Positions 34,978 through 45,882 of a DNA stretch of 64,000 nucleotides are shown here, piece after piece. Source of the DNA: Doryteuthis pealeii (Eukaryota > Mollusca > Cephalopoda > Myopsida > Loliginidae); the NCBI GenBank assembly GCA_023376005.1, contig CM042145.1, forward strand, positions 19,887,647 to 19,951,646, given 5' to 3'. The position numbers and the translations under genes are program-made. How positions within the stretch are numbered: the stretch's first letter is position 1; the number at the start of each line of letters is the position of its first letter. A model generated the notes under the pieces. The model saw only the letters and a list, made by a program, of their open reading frames with translations, did no database searches and was not told where the DNA came from.

Positions 34978-35241
34978 ACTGGTTTAACTCAGTCGGTAGA
35001 GCATTTGCCTAGGAATCACAAGGTTCTGGGTTCAATACCAGTCCTTGCCAACTTTGTGCATGGGTAGCACAGTTGGGGTAATCTGAACGGTGTGGTAAAG
35101 CATCTGGGAGAGAACGGTAGGTTTGGCGCTCCACCTTGCAAGAAAAAAAAAAACAATCTCCTTGGTCTAGCACTAGCAAAAAGAGGGTAGACTTCCTCAC
35201 TGTTCAGCTGATACCGACAATAGGCCACACTAGACGTCATC
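34978..35241 (+). mobile_element. tSINE-1 copy with 17-bp target duplication
   Basis: Full length. TACTACTATAATGATGG (34961-34977) and TACTACTACAATGATGG (35242-35258) are the duplication, one mismatch. Head TTTAACTCAGTCGGTAGAGC and box B GGTTCAATACC. This copy defines the family's exact ends. Confidence 0.93.
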
Positions 35242-35386
35242 TACTACTACAATGATGGTTTAAAAAAAAAAAAAATTTAAAGTCTAAACACATAATGATG
35301 ATGATGAGCAAATAGGAATTTTAAAGAAACCAAGCAAGATTTTTTAAAGACACTTTCTAAAATACTGGAACTAAGAAAGAAAAATC

Positions 35387-35597
35387 GGTGCTCTTCCAAT
35401 CTGTTATCTACCGAATGGTTTCTAATCCAATATGTGATCTACAGAGTTGTTTACATTCCAATATGTGATCTACCTATTAACTACCCATTATTTTCCCATT
35501 AAACTAACCCTAACCCTGTCTTCTTTTTTCTTAGTAGATTACATGCCATCAATAGTAGATCACAAACCTTTGGTAGATCACATATTGGAAGAGCACC
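35387..35597. mobile_element. Inverted-repeat element IR8-c2
   Basis: Second copy of 15030-15223 with GGTGCTCTTCCAAT ends and an internal CTAACCCTAACCCTG. The flanks GAAAAATC and AAAAAATT agree at 6 of 8 positions. Confidence 0.85.
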
Positions 35598-36004
35598 AAA
35601 AAATTTACATAAAATCAACCTTGCTATAAATGTATCTCACCATAATTCAAGAGAAATGACATTGTAACAAGCATTTTTTTTTTTTTGTGAGTGTGTTTGC
35701 AACAGCATTAGAAGGATTTAACTTAAAGAATAAAGCAATTTCCAATCCAATTTGCAACCAAATAGTGTAGTTTATTTTTGCACTCACCCTAATCATTATA
35801 ATTTCTCAAGGGAGGTAACTATTAAATGCTGATTATAGGGTAGTTTCTCTTATCTATTTGCAATTTTCATATAAGTTCTATAAATAGAATGTGACTTAAA
35901 CTTAATTGCTGCCAAAAGTGGTCTTTAAGTGAGTTCCTCATTTCTCAAAATAAATTTTCCTAAAGAAACGAGGAATCTAAAGAACAATTACATTAAAAAC
36001 CCTG

Positions 36005-36150
36005 TGAAAGAATCCAGATATGGGAAAATAGCAAGGCAGACTGGTAGCCTTAGCTAGCGAACCAGACTAGGAGATGGAAAACTCTGCTTTACTCTGCTTG
36101 AAAATGGACCTTGTATCATATCCTGACTATGGCAGAGGGGTGGGTAAATG
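36005..36150 (+). mobile_element. tSINE-2 3' half
   Basis: Diverged body from AATCCAGATATGGG to the terminal GCAGAGGGGTGGGTAAAT. Confidence 0.65.
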
Positions 36151-37170
36151 CATACATTAAAAACACTAATTTGAAAACAAAGTTATAGTAGATATTTCAC
36201 ACATAAATTTAAATAGTTACAAACTTATATTAGATAACTATCAAAATAATTGCTGAAAAAAATAAATAAATAAAATCAAAATCAATAAAAAAATTTTTTT
36301 TTTTTTTTAAATAAAAATTTTGAAATTTAAAAAAAGAAAAAGAAGTAAAAAAAGAAATGAGAAATAAAAACAAAATTTAGATTTTTTTTTAAAATTAAAT
36401 TTTAAAAAATTGAAAAAAAAAAATTTTAATAATAAAAAATAATTCAGAAAAAAATGTTTATCTAGCATCTTGACCACTTTATAAAACAGATTGTTTGTGC
36501 AATTTTAAGATCTGCAAGAGAAAGAGTATAGAAATTTTAATAAATGCCCTTTGGTAAGACATTCCTAAATAACTTATTTCATCAGCAGAAAACTAAAAGG
36601 TTTATTTTTTTTTATGTTAATGCTTTTCTGAAAGCATTACACTTTACCTGTAAAGGACATATGAGCTTATTTGGATATTAACAAATGCAAGCTGCTGCTG
36701 CTGCTACCACTACTACTATAAAGAGTATTTGTATCATCTGTTAGATAATACAAATTCTGATTAATATGCGTTATTTATAGATACATTATAGCTTATTGTT
36801 AATATATTTGAATTGTGTATTGGGTACAACCAATAGTGTATTGCCCTGAATATTATTATTATTTTTTTTTTTTTTTTTTTTTTTTTGCACAAAGCAACCA
36901 TTTTAATTTCATAACTTTTGTAAAATTTCAAACAATTTTTATAAAATTTATATCTTTGAGAGAATTTTATTCCATGTAATATTTTGTATTATAAAAGTCA
37001 GGAAAACTGCTTGGAAAACTAGCTGGTTTTAACAATTTTAAAAAAAATTTTTGTTTTTCTTGGACTAACATTTTTTTCTTTTTATGGTACTCATGCCATG
37101 AGTACAGGAATATTTTTTATTTTTTGATTAAATTTTTTAGTAATATATTAAAAAAAAAAAAAAAATTTTG
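36151..37170. other. AT-rich DNA
   Basis: A and T tracts plus a GCTGCTGCTGCTACCACT triplet run near 36690. No gene recognised. Confidence 0.5.
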
Positions 37171-37177
37171 TTTTGTT

Positions 37178-37385
37178 TTGTGGCATATCAACCTCGGTGG
37201 GTTATTTAATGCCTGAAAAGTTTTGAAAGATTCATAACGATAGTTTGGAAGAAAAAATTTTAAACTCATTTTTTTTTGTAAACAAATTTTCTATTTAACC
37301 CATAGATGGAACCTTAACAGGTACTACCAATCTGGGTCAGAGTGGACCTGAGAGTAATGGTGAAGAAGGGGTGCTCCTTCATTTT
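37178..37385 (+). mobile_element. Rep-A 5' part
   Basis: GTGGCATATCAACCTCGGTG, TTATTTAATGCC and ACCCATAGATGGAACC, ending at GGGGTGCTCC. Confidence 0.75.
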
Positions 37386-37403
37386 TTTAATTTTTCAATT
37401 AAC

Positions 37404-37627
37404 TATAAGTAAGCAGAGTGGCCTATTGTCAGTATCAACTGGATAGTAAGGGAGTCTATCCCCTTTTCACTAGCACTATACCAGGGAGATTGTTTTTGCA
37501 TCTGAGGTGGAGTACCTACCATGAGCTCTACAATTTACTGCCCAGATCCAAGCAAAGATGGTGAGGACTAATATCGAACCTAAAACCTTGTGATTCTAAG
37601 GCGGATGATCTACTAACTGAGCTAAAC
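37404..37627 (-). mobile_element. tSINE-1 copy
   Basis: Diverged, nearly full-length copy; the head reads AGATCATCCGCCTTAGAATC on the minus strand. Confidence 0.75.
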
Positions 37628-37689
37628 CATTAAAAATAGGTATGCTTAAAGTAACAGTTATTGTTATAGGAAATGAAATCAGTGACTCG

Positions 37690-37970
37690 GGGGGGGGGTC
37701 CAGTGGCTTCGGCCCTGGACTGCATAAGTTAACATTGTTGATCCCAGGGGGCCATCCTCCCGGGCAACACCTGCCCCCTCGATTTAAAGGGGCAGGGCTG
37801 GGTTTATTCCCCGGTGCCTGAGGCGCCCCCTTGAGAGGGGAATACTGACGGGATCAACGCATTTTTTTGCACCCGCCACCCATGAGCTTCGGTTCATGGG
37901 TGGTCCCACATTAATAGGGCCTTGTGCTTAACCCGTAGACATGGAGTACATGGTAAATATTCATATGCAC
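37690..37970 (+). mobile_element. Rep-G copy
   Basis: Nearest relative of 19013-19275, sharing GGGGGCCATCCTCCCGGGCA and CGCCACCCATGAGCTTCGG. It starts after a G run. Confidence 0.75.
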
Positions 37971-38094
37971 AAATTTGATTTTAAAGATTTATTTAAATTA
38001 CCTTCAATAGCATATTTCTCATATTAATGAAAAAGTAACCAATACGAAAAGTAAAATATATTTCTGCACAAGGTCATCATCATCATCATCATCA

Positions 38095-38397
38095 TCATGT
38101 TGCGCAAATAGCACAGATATCCATAACAATCTCTCGCCAACCCTCCCTATCATTCATTGCCCCTGGGAGTTCTTCTGCACAGCAACCAGCATCCTCACAT
38201 AGTTGGTCAATGTAGGTCTTTGGTGGACGGCCCACATTAACATGTCCATGTGTTGGCTTCCACAGGAGAACGTCGCTTATGAGTTTGTCCTTGCTCTTCC
38301 AGCAGTGTCCAGCATGCCTTGTCTGTCTCACTTGGATGGTTTGCGAGATAGGGGGCAGGTGGCCGTACAGCTGCTTCCTTGTGGGGTGCTGTAATGA
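38095..38397 (-). pseudogene. LINE ORF2 C-terminal fossil
   Basis: Best preserved of four related pieces. In one open frame it reads LQHPTRKQLYGHLPPI, then RHAGHCWKSKDKLISDVLLW, PTHGHVNVGRPPKTYIDQLC, EDAGCCAEELPGAMNDREGW and a run-out into an ATC triplet repeat (38078-38098) in place of a poly(A). This is the conserved end of a non-LTR retrotransposon polyprotein. It is 5' truncated, so dead. Confidence 0.85.
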
Positions 38398-38461
38398 GTA
38401 AATTAGTAGTTAGTGAAATAGATCACTAATTAGGACTGAGCTTATTTTAGTAGTGACCACC

Positions 38462-38825
38462 CCAAGCAGAGTTTAATAGGTTTGAATTCAGAGTTTTCCG
38501 TCTCCTAGACCGGTTGCCTAACCAAGGTTAAAAATCCCAGTCTGCCCTACTATTTACCCATAGCTGGAAGGAGAGTAGTTGGATTCATACTTTTCCCAAG
38601 TGGAAGCCAATAAATAATAATGCTCTGAAAATCATCTAGTTTAAATTTGAAAAAAAGCTTAGATTTTCTAAATTGTTTTCTTTCTTGATAATTTTTCTTT
38701 CGTTTTCATAATTAGATAAAATTGATATTCCCAAGGGTATTAGTGAACTGTAATTTCGTCCAGGATTTGAACTCGGGTCGACGAGTCCACTTCCTAAGAC
38801 TATAACCATTACACCACGCCTCCAA
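38462..38825 (-). mobile_element. tSINE-2 split by a 127-bp insertion
   Basis: The SINE body (38462-38600) and head (38736-38825) are separated by 38601-38727. TTCCCAAG occurs on both sides (38593-38600, 38728-38735). The inserted DNA is AT-rich, without visible inverted ends. Confidence 0.8.
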
Positions 38826-38972
38826 CTGTCAAAATCTGATTCATGTGTAAATGTTTGATTATAATCGTAACTATATATTTTCAATATTCCATTACAATCT
38901 TTTATCTATTTTGTTGTTGTTGCACCTTTACATATATAATAATCATTTGCACACAGTTATATAAGAACAATC

Positions 38973-39427
38973 AGTAATTTATAAGGAAGTGCGTCCTGGT
39001 CTCCTACCTCAAAAATTGCTACCTGGTGACTATCAAAATAACCCCAGCTCGTCATAATTCTTGTTTATTTATCGTAATTCTTGTTTAGATATGAAGATGG
39101 ATATATAGTTTGGAATAGACCAAGATAGATAGATAGATAGATAGATAAACAAAATAATATAGATAGATATGAACAAATGTAGATAGATATTTTCGACAGG
39201 TAAATGTAATTCTTGTTTATTTAAACTAAGACAAGACATTAAACAAACATGAATAAAAAAAAATCTTAGTATTTAGAGTAATATAGATAAATATGAACAA
39301 ATTGAGATAGATAGATAGATATGAAGATGGATAGTTTTGAATAGACTGAGCTGGGTCGTTATTTTAATAGTCACCGGGTAGCAATTTTTGAGGCAGGAGA
39401 CCGGGAAACACTTCCTTATAAATTACC
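38973..39427. mobile_element. Inverted-repeat element IR8-f, 455 bp, exact 8-bp TSD
   Basis: Close relative of IR8-d, with ends (A/G)GTAATTTAT...ATAAATTACC and an interior of GTCATAATTCTTGTTTATTT and GATA repeats. GAACAATC flanks both sides exactly (38965-38972 and 39428-39435). Confidence 0.92.
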
Positions 39428-39464
39428 GAACAATCTAATACAAATAATTTTCAAACAGATCTAT

Positions 39465-39690
39465 TTGACCCATAGATGGCACCGTAACAAGTACTATTAC
39501 TCCAGGTCAGTAATGGCAATGAAGGGGCACCCCACACTACCTAGAGTTCCAGAATTTGAGCCTCACAATTGCAGTTTAGTGTCATACCCAGGAGGCCCCT
39601 TTTATTGGTGTGCGTTATGGGGAAGGATCTTAACCCTTTGCAGAGGATGCAGTCAGTATATTCTAAGCCCTGCAGACAGGGTGATTAACA
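39465..39690 (+). mobile_element. Rep-A 3' part
   Basis: ACCCATAGATGGCACCGTAA to AAGCCCTGCAGACAGGGTG. The 85-aa frame over it is incidental. Confidence 0.75.
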
Positions 39691-39837
39691 CACTGGAATA
39701 TCAAAAGAAATATATTCAGTAATTTATTCAATGTGATAATTCTAATTGGGTAAAATAGTAAACTTTATTCTGAAATGGAAGATAATAGAAAAAAATGTCT
39801 GATATTAATTGTAATTTGTAAATAGAATTGGGAAAGT

Positions 39838-39995
39838 CGCTGTGGTGTAGTGGTTAACGTGCTGGACTACGACATTGAAGTAAGCGAGTTCAAACTCTAG
39901 TCACACCATTACGTTCACTTTCGGACTAATACCTATCAGGAAAGGTATGAACCACTTCACCCCTCTCAGCTATGGGTTAAATATAAATAGTACCA
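39838..39995 (+). mobile_element. tRNA-derived SINE, diverged
   Basis: Box-A-like TGGTGTAGTGGTTAACGTG and box-B-like GAGTTCAAACTC, then GGAAAGGTATGAACC, which links it to tSINE-2. The 3' half is missing. Confidence 0.65.
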
Positions 39996-40004
39996 CTACT
40001 GGTT

Positions 40005-40472
40005 TGGTTTGGTTTGGTTGTTTTACGGCATATAATCCTCAGTGGGTCATTTAATGCCGACAAAGTTTTGAAATAAATTCATCCTTAATGGATAGTCAAT
40101 TTCTTTTTCAAACTCATTTTGTTCTATCTAACCCATAGATGGGACCCTAACAGGTACTACCACTCCGGGTTAACGAGAACCTAGGAGCAATGGTGATGAA
40201 GGGGTGCTCCACATTCCCAAGACCTCCAGAACTGGAACCTCACCATCAGTTAGAGTTTAACATCATACCCAGGACATGAAGACCCTCAGCCACCGCCTTT
40301 TATATGATAAAAAGGGTTGTGGCTTGCCATAAGGACAACAGGATTGGGACAATCATATAGGTGCTAGGACTTGACGTGACCATTCATTCTTAATGGATAC
40401 TCAGTTTTTTTTTTATAAACACATTTTTTTATTTAACCCATAGATGGGACACTAGCAGGTACTACCACTTCA
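40005..40472 (+). mobile_element. Rep-A, near full-length, plus a second partial copy
   Basis: Copy 1 runs from GGTTTGGTTTGGTTTGG to GGTGCTAGGACTTGACGTGA (~40380). A second copy starts mid-family at CATTCTTAATGGATACTCAG and ends at GTACTACCACTTCAG. Confidence 0.8.
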
Positions 40473-40549
40473 GTACCACTACTGTTCTTCTACAAGGATG
40501 GCTTTGGCATTAAAAACAAGCCACAAAGGTTGATATATGCCATTGAAAA

Positions 40550-40702
40550 TAGAAAATTACAGCTCAACATAGAACAATGGAATAATGAAAAAGTTAAAAA
40601 TTTATTGACAAGGTTTTGCAATGTCATTTTGGTATTTTCTCTTGTTGAATTGAATTGCTTACTCAGAATACAATATCACCCATCAGTACACCTGTACTAA
40701 TA
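40550..40702 (-). repeat. Dispersed repeat, empty-site paralogue of 59525-60135
   Basis: Its reverse complement matches 60009-60135 and 59525-59558 as one continuous sequence, without the 450-bp IR8-h insertion. It carries a single TGATATTG-type target (CAATATCA on plus). Confidence 0.85.
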
Positions 40703-40744
40703 CATTTTTTTTTTTTAACAATAAAAAAAAAAAACTATTTTCTT

Positions 40745-40905
40745 CTAAATAAAAGATATCAGGATTTTATTATTCATCATTAAGTCATGCTGACAGCACG
40801 GATTCCTTTGACGCTCTAACCATTCATCTGTCATTGCTCCTCCTTGCAGGTCCTCAACAGAGCATCCAGTGTCCGCACAGAACTGATGACTATAAGACTG
40901 GTAGA
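40745..40905 (-). pseudogene. LINE C-terminal fossil, last ~50 residues
   Basis: Minus strand reads HQFCADTGCSVEDLQGGAMT then DEWLERQRNPCCQHDLMMN, matching the final part of the family at 38095-38397. Confidence 0.75.
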
Positions 40906-41209
40906 CCAATATTGGTGTGTATGTGTAAAAATCCACAGGAGATTGTTAATTTGTAATGGAACATTATACAATCCAAATGGATATTATTACATATTTTTTT
41001 ATTATTATTACCAAGCTCTTCAGCTTTGAAACCAGCCAAAAATGAAATTGTAACACTCCTGGAACCAAAAATAAAATGACATAATCTATATAAGGAGTGT
41101 AATTATATTCATATTTTTAGTGACAGGGTTTTAGTACTATAGAGTTTGGTAATAAATAATACCTAATAATATCTGTTTTGACTGTATATTATAATGTTCC
41201 ACTAGATTT

Positions 41210-41598
41210 GGTTTGGTTTGGTTTGTTTTACGGCATATCAACCTCAGTGGGTCATTTAATGCCGACAAAGTTTTGAAATAAATTAATTCTTAAGTGGATA
41301 TTCAATTTTTTATAAATACATTTTTCTATTTAACCCATAGATGAGACCCTAACAGGTACTACCACTCTGGGTCAGAGTGGACCAGGGAGCAATGGTGATT
41401 AAGGGGTGCTCCACATTTCCCAGACTTCCAAAAATGGAACCTCACCATCAGATAAAGTTTAACATCATTCCCAGAAGATGAAGACCCCAGCCACTGCCTT
41501 CTAGCACCCATATGATAAAAAGGGTTGGGGCTTGCCATAAGGGCAATAGGTTGGGGCAATCTTATAGGTGCTAGGTGGTGACCAGCCATTGATTAAGA
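41210..41598 (+). mobile_element. Rep-A, near full-length
   Basis: From GGTTTGGTTTGGTTTG through ACGGCATATCAACCTCAGTG to GGTGACCAGCCATTGATT, followed by poly(A). Confidence 0.8.
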
Positions 41599-41603
41599 GA
41601 AGC

Positions 41604-42530
41604 AAAAAAAAAAAAAAAAAAAAAAAAAAGCACTATACCAGTAATAGAAGACAGACCCAGAATTATTTCCATATATAATGTGTGAAATGAAAACGATTGT
41701 ATACCGTCAGGGATTTTGTTCAAAGTTTTAATTTTGAAAAGAAAACAGTCAAATTTACTCGATTTTCAAATGTAAACAATCACTCGTAATTCTGGCCTTA
41801 TTGGTTTAAAAAAGTAATTACGAGCGTATTTCGGGTCCAATTTTTTAAATATTTATATGGTTGGAAAGAAAATGAAATAATCTTTCTAAATATGCAATTT
41901 GTATGCGTTTTTTATCCATTTAATTATTTTTTAAGTTAAAACAGCATTTTGTATTCGAACGGCTGAAAATGAGTTATACAAATTTTTTTCACAGATGAAT
42001 TTTCCCTGTTACTTTTTTTGTAAAATCAAAGTGGTTAATCTTTATCAATATTCTTGAAATTTTACACTTAATAAGGAGACACATTTAACTACATGTTAAA
42101 ACTTGTTTTTTTCTTTTCCAACCTTTGGAAGCAATAATACAATAGAGCAAAGTTGAAAACGATTTCTTCAAAAAATATAAGATAAGCAAAAAAAAAAAAG
42201 CACGATATGCTTAATAGGAGACAGTCTTAGGATTATTTTCTTATATAATGTGTGAAATAAAAACGATTGTATACAATCAGGGATTTGCTTTGAAACTTTG
42301 AATTTTGAGAAGAAAAAAACTTAAATTTACTTGTCTTCGAACGTAAACAACAGACACTGATTTTTCAGACCATACCAGTTTAAATAGTAATTAATCGCTT
42401 ATTTCTGGTCCATTTTTAAAAAATATTTATATGGTTGAAAAGAAAAGAAAATAATCTTTCTAAATATGTAACTTTTGTGTTTTTAACCATTGAATTATTT
42501 TTTACGGCGAGTTAAAATGGTATTATTTTT
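41604..42530 (+). repeat. Direct duplication of a ~350-bp unit
   Basis: 41604-41955 and 42183-42530 align with scattered changes: A-run, TATAATGTGTGAAAT, AAAACGATTGTATAC, TATTTATATGGTTG and AATAATCTTTCTAAATATG. The 230 bp between them (41955-42182) is not repeated. Unknown origin. Confidence 0.75.
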
Positions 42531-43120
42531 AAACAAAGCTGTACATGCTACATGCAGGCAGGTTTTGTTAAATAAAATTATATAGAGTTATTCTATTTCT
42601 TGTATGTAATACAACATAGCAGATATTTAAAAAGGTATTTTAAGTACAAAGTGATGTTATTTATATAAATTAATACTATATATGTGTATATATGCCGTAT
42701 TAAAATGAAAATGTTGAATAATCTTGTGGTAAACTTTTTTTTTTTAAATTTAAAATTTTGATATCCCTACTTCTTATTCCCCAAATAATGGGTTCTAGCA
42801 TGGAGGTACATAAAATTTAAGTGCAGAATCAGAAAAAAACATACAATTTTACATAAAATGCAAAGTTTTATCAAAATTGTTCCAAAAATAAAGAAATAGT
42901 GAAGAAATTATTAATTTCTTTTTTTTGAATTGGTCCGTGATTTGACATATTTTTTTAACAAAATCTTGTCCACTTTTGTGCCCCCAATTTCGGGGCTTTA
43001 AATTCTCATAACTTTTGAACCACTGGGATATTTGCATAATTCAAACAGTTCTGAACTCCATTTACAAAGCTCTATATAACTAATGTGATAAAATAACAAT
43101 AACCTCAAATAAAAAAAAAT
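42531..43120. other. AT-rich DNA with no recognised feature
   Basis: No gene or repeat partner seen. Confidence 0.45.
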
Positions 43121-43124
43121 CAAC

Positions 43125-43290
43125 TGGGAATGCTATATGAAAACTCTCAGCACTGCCTTGCACCCATATGACTGTTATAAGGGCAATAGTGTTGGGACAT
43201 TCATACAGGTGCTAGGGCTTGACGTGACCAGCTGATTGATCGGAGTCTTACCCTTCTGCAGAGGTGCAGTCGGTGTATTCTAAAGCCCTA
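43125..43290 (+). mobile_element. Rep-A 3' fragment
   Basis: AAACTCTCAGCACTGCCTTG, GGTGCTAGGGCTTGACGTGA and CAGAGGTGCAGTCGGTGTAT. Confidence 0.7.
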
Positions 43291-44087
43291 AGGAAAATTA
43301 TTCACATTATCTTAAAGTTATTTAACATGCACACGCATAACAGTGCAAAAAAAAAAAAAAAAATAAAAAATAAAAATAAAACATTAACCAGCTTTGTAAT
43401 TAAAACTAAATGACCCATAAACTTGTTGGGTGCTGTTGTAATGGCAATCTATGGTAATATTGATGCTTCTATTTTGGAAGGAATGAAGGATTCTAATTAG
43501 CATCTCATTGTTATATCAAGAATTTACATGATTAGAAAAATCATTCAGTATGAATGCAAAAAGCATCAAGTTGTAAATTGAACTGGAAATTACTTTATTC
43601 TCTAAGAGAAATAACCTTTAAATAAACTGCCCTAATAAAAAGTCTCACTGTGATTCAGTTTTTGCTGGGTTTATATATAATAAAATGGATACAAGAGATA
43701 ACCTACTCGAGTTTCATCATAAGGATGTTCAGGGTTAAATCTACTGAATTAATCAAGACACCGTATTGAGCACTTTGTATTTGTTATATCGCTGACTTAC
43801 CCCCCTGAATTCTACACTTACTAACCATCGTGACCAAATTCACTGGTAAGTCAACTTTTCATTTATAAATATATATATTTTTATAAAAATCGAAATATTC
43901 TTCAATATCAGCTTTGAATATGTTATAAAATGTTTTCACTTTAACAGCATTTTGTGGTGTGTTCATATTCTTTTTTCTATATATATTTGTAAACCTGTCT
44001 GATAAGGCTAGGCTAATTTTTTTAGTTTCTGGTCGAAATAAAATTATAACAGGATGACAGTTTGTTAAGTTTTTCTTTCTTTGAATG

Positions 44088-44123
<36 letters not shown>

Positions 44124-44375
44124 TAAAGAAAAAGGCTTAAAAATCGACCATTTTGCAGTTATAGATCTATTTCTGCCCACAGGTATCTGTGTATACTATG
44201 AGTTTCACCAGACCGCTAACTTTATTGAAAATTGTAAACAGATAATTCATGAGGTTTTATATATACTTTTTCTGGGAAATCCTAAAAAGGTATCGGGTTT
44301 TAGTTTTTCTCATCTTCTTAGGTGGTGGTGATGTTGTCTCTCAGGGTGTATGTATATATATATATATATATATAT
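43291..44375. other. AT-rich DNA with (AT)n tracts
   Basis: (AT)n at 44092-44120 and 44348-44377. The 89-aa frame at 44062-44331 starts in the microsatellite. Its later part (GKEKGLKIDHFAVIDLFLPT...) has no relative that I recognise. Confidence 0.4.
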
Positions 44376-44535
44376 ATTTTTGGAGGATATGTGCTTAATT
44401 GAAGTCATACCTAATTTTGAAAATTAATTAGTTAATAATTAATGAATTTAGGCGGGTATATATGTTCAATTAAGCACATATCCTCCAAAATTTGTCAGCT
44501 AAAAGCCATATCCAATAAACACATTGTTTATTTAC
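44376..44535. repeat. Foldback arm and duplicated tail of the H5 element
   Basis: 44378-44468 is an inverted copy of 44778-44872. It is followed at 44470-44533 by a direct copy of 44855-44928 (CACATATCCTCCAAAA...ACACATTGTTTATTTACTTA). The H5 element therefore sits beside an inverted and a direct copy of its own tail. Confidence 0.8.
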
Positions 44536-44610
44536 TTACTCTCATACTGTTGTATAGGAAGTCAATAAAAAGTGGAATATAAATAAGTTCAAAATAAACG
44601 AAGAATCTGG

Positions 44611-44928
44611 GATTGGCTAGCTGGTGTAGTGGTTAGAATCTCCGCCTGTCAGATTGACAGACAGGCTTTCGGGTCACACACGGAGCAGTCTCCCATGTCT
44701 ATAACCTTGCTGATGAGACCTAATAGGTCGAAATGTACATTCAGGGATTGACATTTTCTCGATTTGTTTAGCCTTACATTTGAACATATATGCCCGCCTA
44801 AATTCATTAATTATTAACTAATTAATTTTCAAAATTAGGTATGACTTCAATTAAGCACATATCCTCCAAAAATTGTCGGCTAAAAGCCATATCAAATAAA
44901 CACATTGTTTATTTACTTACTCTCATAT

Positions 44929-44935
<7 letters not shown>
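44611..44935 (+). mobile_element. Retrozyme/SINE-like element: tRNA-like head, hammerhead, tail
   Basis: Head GCTAGCTGGTGTAGTGGTTA with CTCCGCCTGTCAGATTGACA resembles a tRNA-Asp-like promoter with a decayed B box. A hammerhead (44705-44746) follows, then a tail with CTCGATTTGTTTAGCC and an AT-rich 3' part that ends in (AT)n. The element at 58747-58935 has the same order of parts. No protein coding, so mobilisation would depend on other retroelements. Confidence 0.65.
44705..44746 (+). ncRNA. Type I-like hammerhead ribozyme H5
   Basis: CTGATGA (44710-44716), helix II GACC-TAATA-GGTC (44717-44729), GAA (44730-44732), self-complementary stem III ATGTACAT (44733-44740) and T (44741), an AUU cleavage triplet. 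Stem I pairs CAGGG (44742-44746) with CCTTG (44705-44709), including one G-U. The core is fully canonical. An 8-nt stem III without a loop implies action as a dimer, as known for small type I hammerheads in retroelements. Confidence 0.8.
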
Positions 44936-44959
<24 letters not shown>

Positions 44960-44984
44960 GTGACCAATCACTTTTTACTATTCT

Positions 44985-45027
44985 CCCATCTGAGGATTGT
45001 GTAATACACATGAAACTTGAGTAATGG
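44985..45027 (+). ncRNA. Hammerhead-like ribozyme H6
   Basis: CTGAGGA (44990-44996), helix II TGTGT-AAT-ACACA with a U-U closing mismatch, GAA (45012-45014), stem III ACT-TG-AGT (45015-45022) and A (45023). Stem I pairs ATGG (45024-45027) with CCAT (44986-44989). The downstream GAGCACTTTTT phrase also occurs, inverted, beside the H10 foldback at 61441. Confidence 0.65.
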
Positions 45028-45192
45028 TTATATAGTCCCATAATCTTGTATTTTAGTTTTTAAACTGCTCTGCTATTTTAGCATTGAGCACTTTTTATGC
45101 AAACACTTTTCTTATTTGCTATCCTTCATTATATATATAGAGAACTGAAATAAGATTTAAAAAAAAAAACATCTATATATATATATATATAT

Positions 45193-45735
45193 CTTATAAT
45201 GGAGATTGTGTGTTTGTCTGTCTGTAACCGAAACTATATTACTACTCAAGTCACAATTCCCTTAGTTATTTACATCACATTCTCCATGATTTTAGTTTTA
45301 TTTAGACTCAATTATTAATAAAATTGTTTTACATTATTAACACCGTTGACCATATCTACATACTAATAACATGCAATCGTATTTATATAGACAACAAAAT
45401 AGCGGTTTACAGTGTGAACGGAAAGACAAATTTACATATTGATATTAAGAATTTGATTTTAATAAATCTGTGCTTAGTATTATCGATTTCTAATTGTTTG
45501 GTTTTATCTTAATGAATATAAGCAAAACTCTCGGGGGTAAATCTTAAAAGAAATCCATTAACAAAAAGAACTGTAATTTTATTCTTTACTTCCTATTTTA
45601 ACTAAATAGTTAAATTAGGAAAATTTAGCAATGAAAGACAGGAGTGATGGAAGAGTAAGTTTCCGTTGTTCTATTTTTTTTTATTATACCCCCCTCTGTT
45701 TCAAATCTTTTTAAAACTTAAATACTTGGAGGGTG
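45193..45735 (+). mobile_element. Rep-F, possible Helitron-like element
   Basis: Begins TCTTATAATGGAGATTGTGT and GTTTGTCTGTCTGTAACC, a start reminiscent of Helitron/Helentron 5' ends, and ends near AACTTAAATACTTGG. Full-length minus copy at 48470-49045; truncated copies at 18615 and 51978. A 62-aa frame is open in two copies but frameshifted in the third, so it is probably not a gene. Confidence 0.55.
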
Positions 45736-45844
45736 CATATATATGCAAGTATTACTAACATTCTCATTATGTTTGTATCATATATGTAACACAACCATAA
45801 TGAAAATCTTAGTAATATATAAATGTTCTTGTTTATTTTAGTTA

Positions 45845-45882
<38 letters not shown>

